Of a stretch of DNA of 64,000 nucleotides, positions 26,984 through 37,615 are shown in pieces. The stretch lies in contig VMRT01000021.1 in assembly GCA_007713455.1 (NCBI GenBank), positions 1 to 64,000 of the forward strand, in the 5' to 3' direction. A program made the position numbers and the translations under genes. Within the stretch, counting starts at the first letter, position 1. Each line of letters opens with the position of its first letter. Source of the DNA: Pseudomonas sp. GTDB taxonomy: Bacteria; Pseudomonadota; Gammaproteobacteria; Pseudomonadales; Pseudomonadaceae. The notes beneath the pieces were generated by a model. That model saw only the letters and a program-made list of their open reading frames with translations. It was not told the DNA's origin and made no database searches.

Positions 26984-27128
26984 GTACAAGGCTCCAGCCG
27001 GTGGTCAGTGGCCGGCAAGGGTTCGATTGAGGACGTCATGGGCTGCCGCAGGTTGCAATCGGCAGCACGGCCTTTGTAGGGTGCGCTACGCGCGCCGGCG
27101 CCAGCCCGACAACTGAGCGGTACACCCG

Positions 27129-28187
27129 ATGCCCAAGCCCAACGCCGCCTCCATCGACAGCCGCAGCCTGCGCTGGGTTCCCCTGCTGCTTGCCGTCTGT
27201 CTGAATGGTTGCAGTTATTACGGCCAGCTCGCCGCCGGTCAGCTGGAGTTGCTGCGCCAGCGCGAACCCATCGAGGCGCTGATCGTCGATGAATCGCGCG
27301 ATGCGGCGTTGCGCCAACGGCTGGACGAGGTGTTGCAGGCGCGTCGCTTCGCCAGCCAGGCGCTGGAGTTGCCGGACAACGACAGCTATCGGCTCTATGC
27401 CGAACTCGGTCGGCCCTATGTGGTGTGGAATCTGTTCGCCACCGAGGAGTTCTCGGTCAAGCCGCTGGAGCACTGCTTTCCCATCGCCGGCTGCGTTGCC
27501 TATCGCGGCTACTTTCGCCAGGGCGCAGCACGCGGCGAGGCGGCGCGGCTGCGGTTGAGCGGGCTGGATACCCATATGGCGGGCGTCGAGGCCTATTCCA
27601 CGCTGGGCTGGTTCGCCGACCCGCTGCTCAGCTCGATGCTGCGGCGCAACGACGAGCAGCTGGCGGCGTTGATCTTTCACGAGCTGTCCCATCAACAGCT
27701 CTACCTGCCCGGTGATACGGCCTTCAACGAGTCCTACGCCACCTTTGTCGAGCGCGAGGGCCTGCGCCAGTGGCGTGCCCATCGCGACCTGCCGCAGCGG
27801 GATGAACAGGCGCGGGTGCGTTATCGGCAACTGGTTGAGCTGCTGCTCGATACCCGCCAGCGGCTGGACCAGCTGTATGCCTCGGGTCGCTCGGCAACCG
27901 AGTTGCGCGCGCTGAAGCAGGCCGAGTTCGCGACGCTGCGTCAGCGCTATCGACATTTGCGCGACAGCCAGTGGAACGGCGATGCGCGCTTCGATCGCTG
28001 GTTCACCCAGCCACTGAACAACGCCACGCTGTTGCCGTTCGGCCTGTATGACCGCTGGGTACCGGCCTTTGCTGCTCTGTTCGAGCGGTGCGAGCGGGAC
28101 TGGGCGCGCTTTCACCAGGCGGTTGCGGAGCTAACGGAACTGCCTGCCGACGAGCGGGAAGCCAGGCTTTCGAAACTGACTGACTGA
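27129..28187 (+). CDS. Lipoprotein zinc metallopeptidase (putative aminopeptidase, PF10023 type)
   Basis: The 352-residue product has a lipoprotein signal ending LNGC (Cys28). The zinc-binding motif H-E-L-S-H lies at residues 184-188 in AALIFHELSHQQLYLPGDTAFNESYATFVEREG; the ES-Y-A-T-F-VE segment supplies the third ligand. This is the pattern of the predicted aminopeptidase family common in Pseudomonas. It should sit on the periplasmic side of a membrane. It is divergent from the two tandem lipoproteins. Confidence 0.82.
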   Translation: MPKPNAASIDSRSLRWVPLLLAVCLNGCSYYGQLAAGQLELLRQREPIEALIVDESRDAALRQRLDEVLQARRFASQALELPDNDSYRLYAELGRPYVVWNLFATEEFSVKPLEHCFPIAGCVAYRGYFRQGAARGEAARLRLSGLDTHMAGVEAYSTLGWFADPLLSSMLRRNDEQLAALIFHELSHQQLYLPGDTAFNESYATFVEREGLRQWRAHRDLPQRDEQARVRYRQLVELLLDTRQRLDQLYASGRSATELRALKQAEFATLRQRYRHLRDSQWNGDARFDRWFTQPLNNATLLPFGLYDRWVPAFAALFERCERDWARFHQAVAELTELPADEREARLSKLTD

Positions 28188-28403
28188 ACAAGCGAAACGG
28201 CGCGGCCTGTTGCCGTGGGCGTTACACGCCGTTATGGCTCTTGCGTCGAAAATCTCCGATCTGCCGTTCATCGGCTGCGATAACTCTGTCCGCTGAACGG
28301 TGCGAATCCTTTCTCCAGCTCTCCGGTCCTCTTTACTAGGTCGCCGATTCATACGGCGGCGATCCACCTATGCCTGATATCCACGCATAACAACGGAGGC
28401 TCC

Positions 28404-29573
28404 ATGGAGACCATTTCCGGAATTTTCGACAACAAAGGCACGCCACTGGAGAAGCAGAAATTCACATGGAAGGAAATGGCCGGCAAGCCGATCAGCAAGC
28501 TCGATGACGATGCCTTTACCCGTGTCCGCATCATCCTCATGAACGGGGTCGAGACCGACGCCCTGCGCCTGAGCCACGGCATCGCCCGCTTCAACAAGGA
28601 ACTGCGCCTGCCGCTGGCGCAGATCCGGCGTACCGAGCAGCACCAGGCGACCATGATCAACTGGCTGATCGGCGCCGACCACTCGCCACTGGAAACCACC
28701 GTCGCCTACGAACAGGTGGCCATCGAGGTGACCGCCGCCGTGGCACAGAACGAGCCCGACCCCTACCAGGCGCAGACCTATCGCTTCGGCTTGCTGGAGG
28801 ACTTCGACCACCTGTACCGCTACTCGGCGATGCTCGATCGCCTCGAGGGCAAGGATGCCAACAACATCCTGCAGGGCTATACCGACATCGTTCCCGGCCG
28901 CAAGACGTCCGAGCACCACCGGCACCCGGAGAACGATATCCGCGACAACTACGAGAAGGACAGCGCGGCGCTGATCACCAAGATCCACGCGGCGCTGATC
29001 ACCGGCGCGGAATACCAGACCCACGACTACTACATGAACATCGGCCCGCTGTTCGCCGACCCGCTGGCGCGCCAGCTGTATGCCGAGATCGCCTCGGTGG
29101 AAGAGCAGCACGTGACCCAGTACGGCTCGCTATCCGACCCCAGCGAAAGCCATATCGAGAAGTGGCTGGTGCACGAGGCGATGGAGGTCTACATGTACGC
29201 CAGCTGCGCCGAGCAGGAGGCCAACCCGCGGATCAAGGCCATGTGGGAGCGCTTCCTCGATTACGAGCTGGGCCACCTCAATGTCGCCTGCGAATGGTTC
29301 AAGAAGCTCGAGCGCCGCGACCCGGCCGAGATTCTCGCTGGCCCGCTGCCGAAGATGGTCGAGTTCAAGAGCCAGCGCGATTTCGTCCGCCAGGTGCTGG
29401 CCGCCGAGGTCAACCTGCGCACTGCCGGTCCGGCCTATGTGGACAAGGCCAAGGAGCCGCAGTCCTCGCTCGATTACCGCCACCACCTCGCCTCGGAAGG
29501 GCTCGCCTCGGACATCGTCTCGGCGGGTTACCAGTGGGCGCCGGGTGGCGAACTGATGCGCAAGGCTTCCTGA
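28404..29573 (+). CDS. Ferritin-like diiron-type protein (large partner)
   Basis: The 389-residue protein contains several helices with ferritin-like residues: RTEQHQATMINWLIG near residue 74, VEEQHVTQYGSL near 232, and YASCAEQEANPRIKAMWERFLDYELGHLNVACEWF near 260-300, where E-x-x-H and D-Y-E-L-G-H look like metal ligands. A ferritin-like/rubrerythrin-type bundle is therefore likely. The next gene encodes a smaller ferritin-like protein 10 bp away, so the two are co-transcribed and may form one complex. The function is unknown; iron storage, oxygen or peroxide chemistry are all possible. Confidence 0.6.
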   Translation: METISGIFDNKGTPLEKQKFTWKEMAGKPISKLDDDAFTRVRIILMNGVETDALRLSHGIARFNKELRLPLAQIRRTEQHQATMINWLIGADHSPLETTVAYEQVAIEVTAAVAQNEPDPYQAQTYRFGLLEDFDHLYRYSAMLDRLEGKDANNILQGYTDIVPGRKTSEHHRHPENDIRDNYEKDSAALITKIHAALITGAEYQTHDYYMNIGPLFADPLARQLYAEIASVEEQHVTQYGSLSDPSESHIEKWLVHEAMEVYMYASCAEQEANPRIKAMWERFLDYELGHLNVACEWFKKLERRDPAEILAGPLPKMVEFKSQRDFVRQVLAAEVNLRTAGPAYVDKAKEPQSSLDYRHHLASEGLASDIVSAGYQWAPGGELMRKAS

Positions 29574-29583
29574 GGAGACGAAC

Positions 29584-30303
29584 ATGGCTACTGCAGCGAA
29601 AGTAGGTACCAATTACACCGGCGTGCAGATGTCCCCGAAGGACACCAAGCGCCTGCTCGATGCCGTCAACGACATCCACCCGGACGTGCCGGGTGATGAG
29701 CGCGGCATGCTCGTCGAGCGTGCCGAACGCAACGAAGAGGCCGACCGCATCGGCTCCGTGCCGGTGCCTGGCTCGGCCAAGGGCATGCTCAAGACCAGCT
29801 TCGACATGATGAAGGGCAAGAGCCCCGAGGTGTTCATTGACAAGCTCGGCGAGCGCCTGGCCTTCGAACGCAACGGCGTGCGCCTGTATGAGGCGATGAT
29901 CGCCAAGGCGCGCAACCTGGACTCGGGCAACGACCTGGTGGGCGTGCTGCAGCACATCCGCGACGAAGAGTTCGAGCACATGATGCTGGTGCATGCGGCG
30001 ATGGAAAAACTCGGCGCCGACCCCACCGCGCAGACGCCGAGCGCGGATGTCGCCGGGGTCATGGCGATGGGCATCATGCAGGTGCTGACCGATCCGCGGA
30101 CCAACGTCGCGCAGTGCATGAACGCACTGCTGACGGCCGAGCTGGCTGACAACGCCGCCTGGGAACTGCTGATCGAACTGGCGCAGGCGGCCGGTCATCC
30201 GAACATCGCCGATAGCTTCGTTCATGCGAAGACTCAGGAAGACGACCATCTGGTGAAGATCAAGACGCTGATGCGGCGGGATCTGATCATGCAGACCAAG
30301 TAA
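29584..30303 (+). CDS. Ferritin-like diiron protein (small partner)
   Basis: The 239-residue product has a four-helix ferritin-like core. Candidate metal ligands follow the E...ExxH...E...ExxH order: FERNGVRLYEAMI near residue 100, IRDEEFEHMMLVH near 137, LLTAELADNAAWELL near 185, and AKTQEDDHLVKIK near 220. The N-terminal 60 residues are outside the core and charged. The set is complete enough for a diiron site. It is the second gene of a two-gene operon with the larger ferritin-like protein, and a terminator follows its stop. Confidence 0.7.
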   Translation: MATAAKVGTNYTGVQMSPKDTKRLLDAVNDIHPDVPGDERGMLVERAERNEEADRIGSVPVPGSAKGMLKTSFDMMKGKSPEVFIDKLGERLAFERNGVRLYEAMIAKARNLDSGNDLVGVLQHIRDEEFEHMMLVHAAMEKLGADPTAQTPSADVAGVMAMGIMQVLTDPRTNVAQCMNALLTAELADNAAWELLIELAQAAGHPNIADSFVHAKTQEDDHLVKIKTLMRRDLIMQTK

Positions 30304-30326
30304 TAGCGTGCGAGTGGGACGCTTTG

Positions 30327-30361
30327 GCGCACATCACCGAAAGGGGTGTGCGTCTTTTTTT
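30327..30361 (+). terminator. Rho-independent terminator of the ferritin-like operon
   Basis: GCGCACATCACC (30327-30338) pairs with GGGTGTGCG (30344-30352) around a GAAA loop, followed by a run of seven T (30355-30361). It begins about 24 bp after the stop of the second ferritin-like gene. Confidence 0.8.
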
Positions 30362-30456
30362 CTGGGCTCTGGAAAAAGCTGATGCGGCGTTTGGGGAGCG
30401 GGCTGGGCTGTGGGTGTTGTGTTTTTTGGACTATTTTGTGAGGTGCTTGGGAGGTT

Positions 30457-31180
30457 GGTTTCGCCCTGCTGGGCGAGTTCCTTTTGGCAGTCGCCCCAAA
30501 AGGAACCAAAAAGTCTTGCCCCTGCATCCGGGTCTCGCTGCGCTCGACTTCCCTCGTTCCATCGTCGCTCCGGGGCTGGCGTACAAGGGCCATCCATGGC
30601 CCTTTACGCCTCTCGCGGCATCCATGCCGCTCGCTCCCCTGCGCAACGATTCCACTCGGCCTCCTGAAAGGGGCGAATGGCATCGCCTGATAGCGTGTGC
30701 ACAGGAAACCAAGTAAAGCGGACGATGGTGGCCACGCTCCTGCCTGAGCATGCCGTACAGATGTTCGCGCTCTTGATGCAAGTACGAGGGATGAGCCCGC
30801 GCATATGAACGTGGAGCTTTGGAGCCATAAAGTGAACATCTGAACGCCGGGTAAATCGGACCATCTGTTCATCTTGCACAGCCTTCCAGGCGACTCCAAA
30901 CGCCCCTTCAGGAGGGTGAACGGAGCCGTCGCGCAGAGGGGTGAGCCGCAGGGATGCGGCGAGAGCCGTAAAGGGCCATGGATGGCCCTTGTACGGCGAC
31001 CCTCGGAGCGGCGGCGTAGTGAAACGGAGCGTAGCGGAGTAACAGCCGCAGGCTGGCCCGAAGGGCGAGCGAAGCGAGTAACGAACCCGGAGCGAAGCGC
31101 AGGGCCGGATGCAGGGGCAAAGCGTTTTTGGTTACTTTTTCGGCGTTTGGAAAAAGTGACTCGCCCAGCAGGGCGAAACC
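30457..31180. repeat. Long imperfect inverted repeat in non-coding DNA
   Basis: Two arms of roughly 230-280 bp face each other over a spacer of about 210 bp. Perfect complementary blocks include 30457-30478 with 31159-31180 (22 bp), 30516-30529 with 31107-31120 (14 bp) and 30581-30608 with 30967-30994 (28 bp). In between are weaker matches, such as the CCCCTGCGCAACG block with its partner. No gene is convincing in the region. Repeats starting with TTTCGCCCTGCTGGGCGAG are common between genes in Pseudomonas, so this is probably a degenerate repeat element. Confidence 0.75.
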
Positions 31181-31265
31181 AGGCTTTCAGGCGACTCGCC
31201 AATGAGCATGAAGCAAAAATTTCATTCAACGCAGCATGTCGCTGATGAAATGGTGAAAAACCAAA

Positions 31266-31296
31266 GAAAAAGGGGTGCCGCTTGCGCGAACACCCC
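31266..31296 (-). terminator. Rho-independent terminator of the TRAP operon
   Basis: GGGGTG (31272-31277) and CACCCC (31291-31296) form a short stem with a 13-nt loop, and five A precede it on the plus strand, giving a T-run on the minus strand. It lies about 25 bp after the DUF1850 stop. Confidence 0.75.
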
Positions 31297-31321
31297 TCTC
31301 CAACGATCACCGGCCAGCCGG

Positions 31322-31725
31322 TCAATCGTTCCCGACACTCGCCGTTTGCACGGTACAGCCCCAGACTTCCAGCGCCGGCTGGTCCGCTTGTGGCGGGCCT
31401 AGCCATTCGCTCATCGCGTGGCAACGCTGGTCAAAACACAGTTGGTAATCCCCTGCCTCGGGGGTTCGCCCCAGGCGCAGGAGTGGCAACGCAGGCATCT
31501 GGCGCTGGTAGTGCCAGGCCCCGTCGCGCAGTTCGGCGTCATCCGGGATTTCCATCCCGGCACCAGAACCCTTGACCCGCGCTTCGCCGAGCAGCAGCCC
31601 GTCCGGCGTCACGCGGTAATCCTCTTCCCAGCGGATCTTCTCGATGGTGTGGTTCCACGCCAGGGTGAAGGCGGGGGCGGGCACTTCGGCCCACACCACG
31701 CCTGCCAACCCCAGGCACAGACCGA

Positions 31726-31729
<4 letters not shown>
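31322..31729 (-). CDS. DUF1850 family protein of a TAXI-TRAP operon
   Basis: The 135-residue protein starts with a signal peptide (MIGLCLGLAGVVWAE) and continues with FTLAWNHTIEKIRWEEDYRVTPDGLLLGEARVKGSGAGMEIP, the DUF1850 hallmark in which a H-T-I/V-E-K-x-x-W-E-E motif is followed by a G-x-G-M-E-x-P motif. DUF1850 proteins are repeatedly found next to TAXI-type TRAP transporters and are presumed accessory factors. The start overlaps the transporter gene's stop by 4 bp (ATGA). Confidence 0.88.
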
Positions 31730-33753
<2,024 letters not shown>

Positions 33754-33890
33754 GGGAATCACTCTCTCACTGCAAGGTGGGGCCTGTAGAAGCAGGCTTG
33801 CCAACGAGGCAACGCGGGCAAGCCTGCTGCTACAAGGATGCGGGCTGGAGCAGGCCGCAGGGCCCGCTCCGCCCGTCTGTCAGCGCTGGG

Positions 33891-34844
33891 TTACTTGAGA
33901 ACCCCGGCTTCCTTGTAGAAGCGCTCGGCACCCGGGTGCAGCGGAATCGGCAGGTTCTTGGTGGCGTTTTCCAGCTTGATGTCCTTGGCGGCGGAGTGGG
34001 CGTTGCCCAGGGACGACAGGTTGTCGAACATCAGTTTGGTCATCTGGTAGGCCACTTCATCGGAGACCTTCTCGTGGCTGACCAGGATGTTGGTGATGGC
34101 CACGGTCGGAACGTCGGCATCCTGACCGTCGTAGGTGCCGGCCGGAATCACGCCGGCCTGGTAGGCGTCGCTCTCGATCTTCTCGACCACGGCGGCCGGA
34201 ATCTCGACGAAGGTTACCGGCATGGTGCTGGCAAGGTCGCGGATGGCGGCCATGCCCAGGCCCGAGGACTGCAGCGTGGCGTCCAGCTGGCGGTTCTTGA
34301 TCAGCTCGACCGACTCGGCGTAGGGCAGGAACTCGACGCGGCCCATGTCCTTGTAGTCCAGACCGGCGGCCTTGAAGATCGCGCGGGCGTTCAGCTCGGT
34401 GCCGGATTTCGGCGCGCCGACGGAGATGCGCTTGCCCTTGAGGTCTTCCAGGGTCTTGATGCCGGACTCTTCGCTGGCAACGATCTGGATGTAGTTGTTG
34501 TAGGTACCGGCGATGGCGCGCAGGCGCTTGAGCGGAGCCTTGAAGCCGGCGTCCTCGACACCGTTCCAGGCGTCGGCAACCGAGTCACCCAGGGAGAAGG
34601 CCAGCTCGCCACGGCCGGCCTGCAGCAGGTTGAGGTTTTCCACCGAAGCCTTGGTGGCCTGCACGGAAGTCTTGGCGCCATCGATCTTGTTGTACTGCTG
34701 CGACAGGGCCACGCCGATCGGGTAGTACACACCGCTGGTGCCGCCGGTGAGGATGTTGATGAAGGTCGGCGCAGCGACGGCCGCGGTGCTGGCAGTGAAG
34801 GCCGCAGCGGCAGCGAGCAGGCCCAGGCGTTTGGTCAGTCTCAT
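33891..34844 (-). CDS. TAXI family TRAP solute-binding protein
   Basis: The 317-residue protein has a Sec signal peptide (residues 1-24, cleavage around AVAAP). The mature part starts with INILTGGTSGVYYPIGVALSQQYNK, the TAXI-family hallmark T-G-G-T-S-G-x-Y-Y-P-x-G, and continues with GELAFSLGDSVADAWNG and GKRISVGAPKSGTELNARAIFKAAG. It captures the substrate in the periplasm and hands it to the fused permease downstream. ATG at 34844 has GGAGATCC just upstream. It is the first gene of the TRAP operon. Confidence 0.92.
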   Translation of the reverse strand: MRLTKRLGLLAAAAAFTASTAAVAAPTFINILTGGTSGVYYPIGVALSQQYNKIDGAKTSVQATKASVENLNLLQAGRGELAFSLGDSVADAWNGVEDAGFKAPLKRLRAIAGTYNNYIQIVASEESGIKTLEDLKGKRISVGAPKSGTELNARAIFKAAGLDYKDMGRVEFLPYAESVELIKNRQLDATLQSSGLGMAAIRDLASTMPVTFVEIPAAVVEKIESDAYQAGVIPAGTYDGQDADVPTVAITNILVSHEKVSDEVAYQMTKLMFDNLSSLGNAHSAAKDIKLENATKNLPIPLHPGAERFYKEAGVLK

Positions 34845-35196
34845 GGTGGATCTCCGTTTCGTTTTTATTGGTTGACGCAGCATGTTGACGATAGACGATG
34901 CCACGTTCGGGAACGCGCCAGACGAACAAGCAGAGGGGCGATGACACCGGAGAGTCCGGAGGATGGATATCGCTGGTAGCTCTTCTTGTCGTTGGAATCG
35001 CATCGAGCACATTGCCATTAGCAGAAGCCGTGCCAGTCTGTCGCGACGCTCTGGATCAGCCTTCGCCGGCATCCTTGGGTGGGTCATCGGCAAGAATCCG
35101 CCTATTGTTGTCGGGGCGTGGGCGGAAAACCGCTCATTGCTGTGCGAACCCCTGTCCGTCGCGGCCTTCGAATGACTGGACGAACGCGGAGGCGGT
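34845..35196. other. Intergenic region upstream of the TRAP operon, no gene seen
   Basis: The 350 bp spacer separates the divergent TRAP operon and HhH-domain gene. Short frames exist on both strands but none is protein-like. It must hold the two promoters. I see no named operator. Confidence 0.4.
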
Positions 35197-35625
35197 ATGA
35201 CTGCAGAAATAGGCACAGAGGATCTGGGCATCGACGTGACCCGCGGCGAGGCGGAGCTGTTCAAGTGGTTCGTCGCCAGCTTTCTATTCGGCAAGCGCAT
35301 CCAGCGCGACATCGCTGCGGAGGCCTACCGGGTACTGGTGGAGCGCAACCGGCTCGACACGCCGCACAAGCTGCGTGACTGTGGCCAGCGTCGGTTGGTC
35401 CAGCTGCTCGGCCAGGCGCGCTACGTGCGCTACGACGAGTCCACTGCCGCGCGCCTGTTGAAGCTCGGCGACAAGCTGCTGACCGAGTACGACGGTAGGC
35501 TGGGTCGCCTGCGTGAGCTCGGTGAGACGCACGACGGGGTGGAGAAGCGGCTGCTGGCGTTCGAGGGCGTCGGGCCGAAGACCGTGGAAATCTTCCTGCG
35601 CGAGGCGGCGCGGGTCTGGTTCTGA
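35197..35625 (+). CDS. HhH-domain DNA-binding protein (endonuclease III-like fragment)
   Basis: The 142-residue protein ends in ETHDGVEKRLLAFEGVGPKTVEIFLREAARVWF. L-A-F-E-G-V-G-P-K-T is a helix-hairpin-helix motif, as in HhH-GPD DNA glycosylases. The length is far below a complete glycosylase, and I see no clear catalytic Lys/Asp pair or Fe-S cysteines, so it may bind DNA without base excision. It is conserved in Pseudomonas, sometimes labelled DNA methylase, a label I would not support. It starts at a GCGGTATG-type site. Confidence 0.6.
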   Translation: MTAEIGTEDLGIDVTRGEAELFKWFVASFLFGKRIQRDIAAEAYRVLVERNRLDTPHKLRDCGQRRLVQLLGQARYVRYDESTAARLLKLGDKLLTEYDGRLGRLRELGETHDGVEKRLLAFEGVGPKTVEIFLREAARVWF

Positions 35626-35696
35626 GCGCGCCGGACGGCGCTTGCCAAGGCCAGCCGAAGGGTTAGAGTGGCGCCATCGCACCGCCGAAGTCCGCC

Positions 35697-35939
35697 ATGC
35701 GCATTTTCCTGCTCGCCCTCAGTCTGTTCCTGCCCATCGCCGCCAGCGCCGCGCCGGCGCCCTATTACCAATGGCAGAGCAAGCTCGACGGCACCATCAT
35801 CTGCCGCCAGACCTCGCCGGGCGATGGCTGGGAGAAGCTCGACGGCCGCCCGTTCCGAGACCTCAATTGCAGCATGCCGGCCGCGCGGGTCGACCGCCCG
35901 AGCAGCGTGCCGGGTTTCCGCCCGCAGCCGGGGCGCTGA
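35697..35939 (+). CDS. Small secreted protein
   Basis: The 80-residue product has a Sec signal peptide (MRIFLLALSLFLPIAASAAP; cleavage after about 19). The mature 60 residues include YYQWQSKLDGTIICRQTSPGDGWEKLDGRPFRDLNC, with two cysteines that could form a disulfide. It is probably periplasmic. I do not recognise a domain name. REP palindromes follow it. Confidence 0.7.
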   Translation: MRIFLLALSLFLPIAASAAPAPYYQWQSKLDGTIICRQTSPGDGWEKLDGRPFRDLNCSMPAARVDRPSSVPGFRPQPGR

Positions 35940-35977
35940 GCCGACGTCAGCCCGGAATCCGCTCCATGCTTCATGGC

Positions 35978-36084
35978 CGTAGGGTGGAAAACCGCGAAGC
36001 GTTTTCCACGCGTCGGAGGCCCTGCCCGACGTTTCGCCATGCAACGGACCCATGGTGGATAAGCTTCGCGTTATCCACCCTACG
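35978..36084. repeat. Two REP-type palindromes
   Basis: CGTAGGGTGGAAAACC...GTTTTCCACGCG (35978-36013) and GGTGGATAAGCTTCGCGTTATCCACCCTACG (36054-36084) form two hairpins of the dispersed family in opposite orientation. The second has the same core as the unit at 59210-59240. Confidence 0.75.
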
Positions 36085-36087
36085 ATC

Positions 36088-36129
36088 CCATCGCCATCGC
36101 CATCGCCATCGCCATCGCCATCGCCATCC
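36088..36129 (+). repeat. CCATCG microsatellite, six full copies
   Basis: The hexamer CCATCG is repeated six times without error from 36088 to 36123, then a seventh copy reads CCATCC. It lies in the spacer between the REP units and phnP. A reading frame through it on the minus strand encodes only a W-R repeat and is not a gene. Confidence 0.9.
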
Positions 36130-36222
36130 GCGCAGCGTTTTCCAGGCGTTGCGAGCAGGCGGCTCGGTGTTTCGTCCGCTGCTGGACGATGGAAGCCGCA
36201 AGCTCGGTTTCTCTCCTAAGCG

Positions 36223-36972
36223 CTAGAGCGTCATCCCGTCGTATGCCAGGCACACGTTGTCCGGCAGTTGCCGTGACGCCTGCATGAACCAGGCATCCAG
36301 CTCGTGGCCGATATGGGTCAGCACGGCTTGCGCCGGTTGCAGCTCCTCGATGCTCTGCAATGCGCGGGTCAGGTCGTTGTGGTTACGCGGTGGCGTATCG
36401 CGCGGTGGTGTCGAGCAGTCCAGCACAAGCACGTCCAGCGCGGTGTCCTGCAGCAGTTCGCGCGTGCTGTCCGGCAGGCCGACGGTGTCGGTGAGGTAGG
36501 CGATGCAGCGGCTGTGTCCTTCCAGCAGGTAACCGAAGGTGGGTTTCGAGTGCACCAGTGGTAGCGCCGTGACGCGCAGCGTGCCGAGCATGCGTTGTTC
36601 GAAGGCGGCGAATGGTTCGCTGAAATCGAGGATGCCGGGGTGTTTGTAGAGGTCGGCGAGGCCCTCTGCGTCGTCCGGGCCGAGCACCGGAATGTGCAGC
36701 CCGGTGCCCCAGCGCAGTTGCAGCAGGCCCTGGGCATGATCGGCGTGGTAATGGGTCTGCAGGATGCCGCTGAAGCTGCCCGGGGCGAAGCGCTCGCAGA
36801 GGTCCGGCAGGCCGCTGTCGAGCAGCCAGCGCTGGCCGCCACAGTCCACCAGCGCCGAGCAGGCACGGCGGCGGCGACTCGGGTCGAGCTGCGCGGCACG
36901 GCAGGCCGGACAGGCGCAGTTGTACACCGGCACCTGCGCGGCGCCGCCGGTGCCGAGCAGGGTCAGCCGCAT
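36223..36972 (-). CDS. phnP: Phosphoribosyl 1,2-cyclic phosphodiesterase
   Basis: The 249-residue metallo-beta-lactamase-fold enzyme hydrolyses the cyclic ribose phosphate made by C-P lyase to ribose 1,5-bisphosphate. The metal motif H-Y-H-A-D-H is at residues 74-79, and Cys19, Cys21 and Cys24 in VYNCACPAC are the structural zinc cysteines typical of PhnP. Downstream histidines in LTHIGHELD complete the site. Its start overlaps the phnN end by 10 bp. It is the last gene of the phn operon. Confidence 0.95.
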   Translation of the reverse strand: MRLTLLGTGGAAQVPVYNCACPACRAAQLDPSRRRRACSALVDCGGQRWLLDSGLPDLCERFAPGSFSGILQTHYHADHAQGLLQLRWGTGLHIPVLGPDDAEGLADLYKHPGILDFSEPFAAFEQRMLGTLRVTALPLVHSKPTFGYLLEGHSRCIAYLTDTVGLPDSTRELLQDTALDVLVLDCSTPPRDTPPRNHNDLTRALQSIEELQPAQAVLTHIGHELDAWFMQASRQLPDNVCLAYDGMTL

Positions 36973-37517
36973 TGACGGTGCTCGTCGATCAGTTGCAGTA
37001 GGCACTCGACGCTGCGCTCCAGCGAGGCGGAATTGTCCAGGCGGATGTAGTCGTCCAGCTCGCCGCTGAACAGCGCGTTGCGCGCCAGGCGCGCCTCGAT
37101 CTGCTCGGGCGTCTCCCGGCCGCGGGTCAGCAGGCGCTCGCGCAGCACGTCCTGTTCGACGGTCAGCAGCACCGCCAGCAGATCCGGGTAGCGCCTGCGC
37201 GCCTCGGGCAGATAACCACGCGAGCCATTGACCAGCACATCCTCGCCGGCCGTCAACCAGGCGTCGATTTCGGCGGGGATGCCATAGGCCAGCCCGTTGG
37301 CGCGCCAGCTGAGAGCAAAGGCCTGCTCGGCCTCCATGCGTTCGAACTGCTCGGCGCTCACCGAATGCGCGGCTTCACCGATGGCCTCGGCCGAGCGGGT
37401 GATGACCCGCCGGGCGATGCGCACGCCACGCTCGGCGAGCGCTGCGCGTGCGGCATCGAGCAGACTGTCCTTGCCGGCGCCGGATGGCCCGGTCAGGTAG
37501 ATCAAACGGCCTTGCAT
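36963..37517 (-). CDS. phnN: Ribose 1,5-bisphosphate kinase
   Basis: The 184-residue P-loop kinase phosphorylates ribose 1,5-bisphosphate to PRPP, closing the C-P lyase route. GPSGAGKDSLL (Walker A) lies at about residues 10-20 and the guanylate-kinase-like fold continues with R-V-I-T-R-S and S-W-R-A-N-G-L-A-Y-G-I-P. The ATG at 37517 has GGGAGTAACCTG upstream; longer frames are spacer. It follows phnM after about 98 bp. Confidence 0.93.
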   Translation of the reverse strand: MQGRLIYLTGPSGAGKDSLLDAARAALAERGVRIARRVITRSAEAIGEAAHSVSAEQFERMEAEQAFALSWRANGLAYGIPAEIDAWLTAGEDVLVNGSRGYLPEARRRYPDLLAVLLTVEQDVLRERLLTRGRETPEQIEARLARNALFSGELDDYIRLDNSASLERSVECLLQLIDEHRQCG

Positions 37518-37615
37518 CAGGTTACTCCCGAGGGTCGAAAGCCGAGGGTGGGCGGGCAGTATAGAGCCCGCCGCGGTTGCAGGGGCGGCGCGCTCGACAG
37601 GCTGTGGTCGGCGCA

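Noticed and set aside
34898-35200. Small plus-strand frame upstream of the HhH-domain gene
   Set aside because: No ribosome site, unusual composition and no recognisable domain; more likely promoter DNA.
35971-36201. Minus-strand frame encoding a W-R repeat
   Set aside because: Produced by the CCATCG microsatellite; no protein features.
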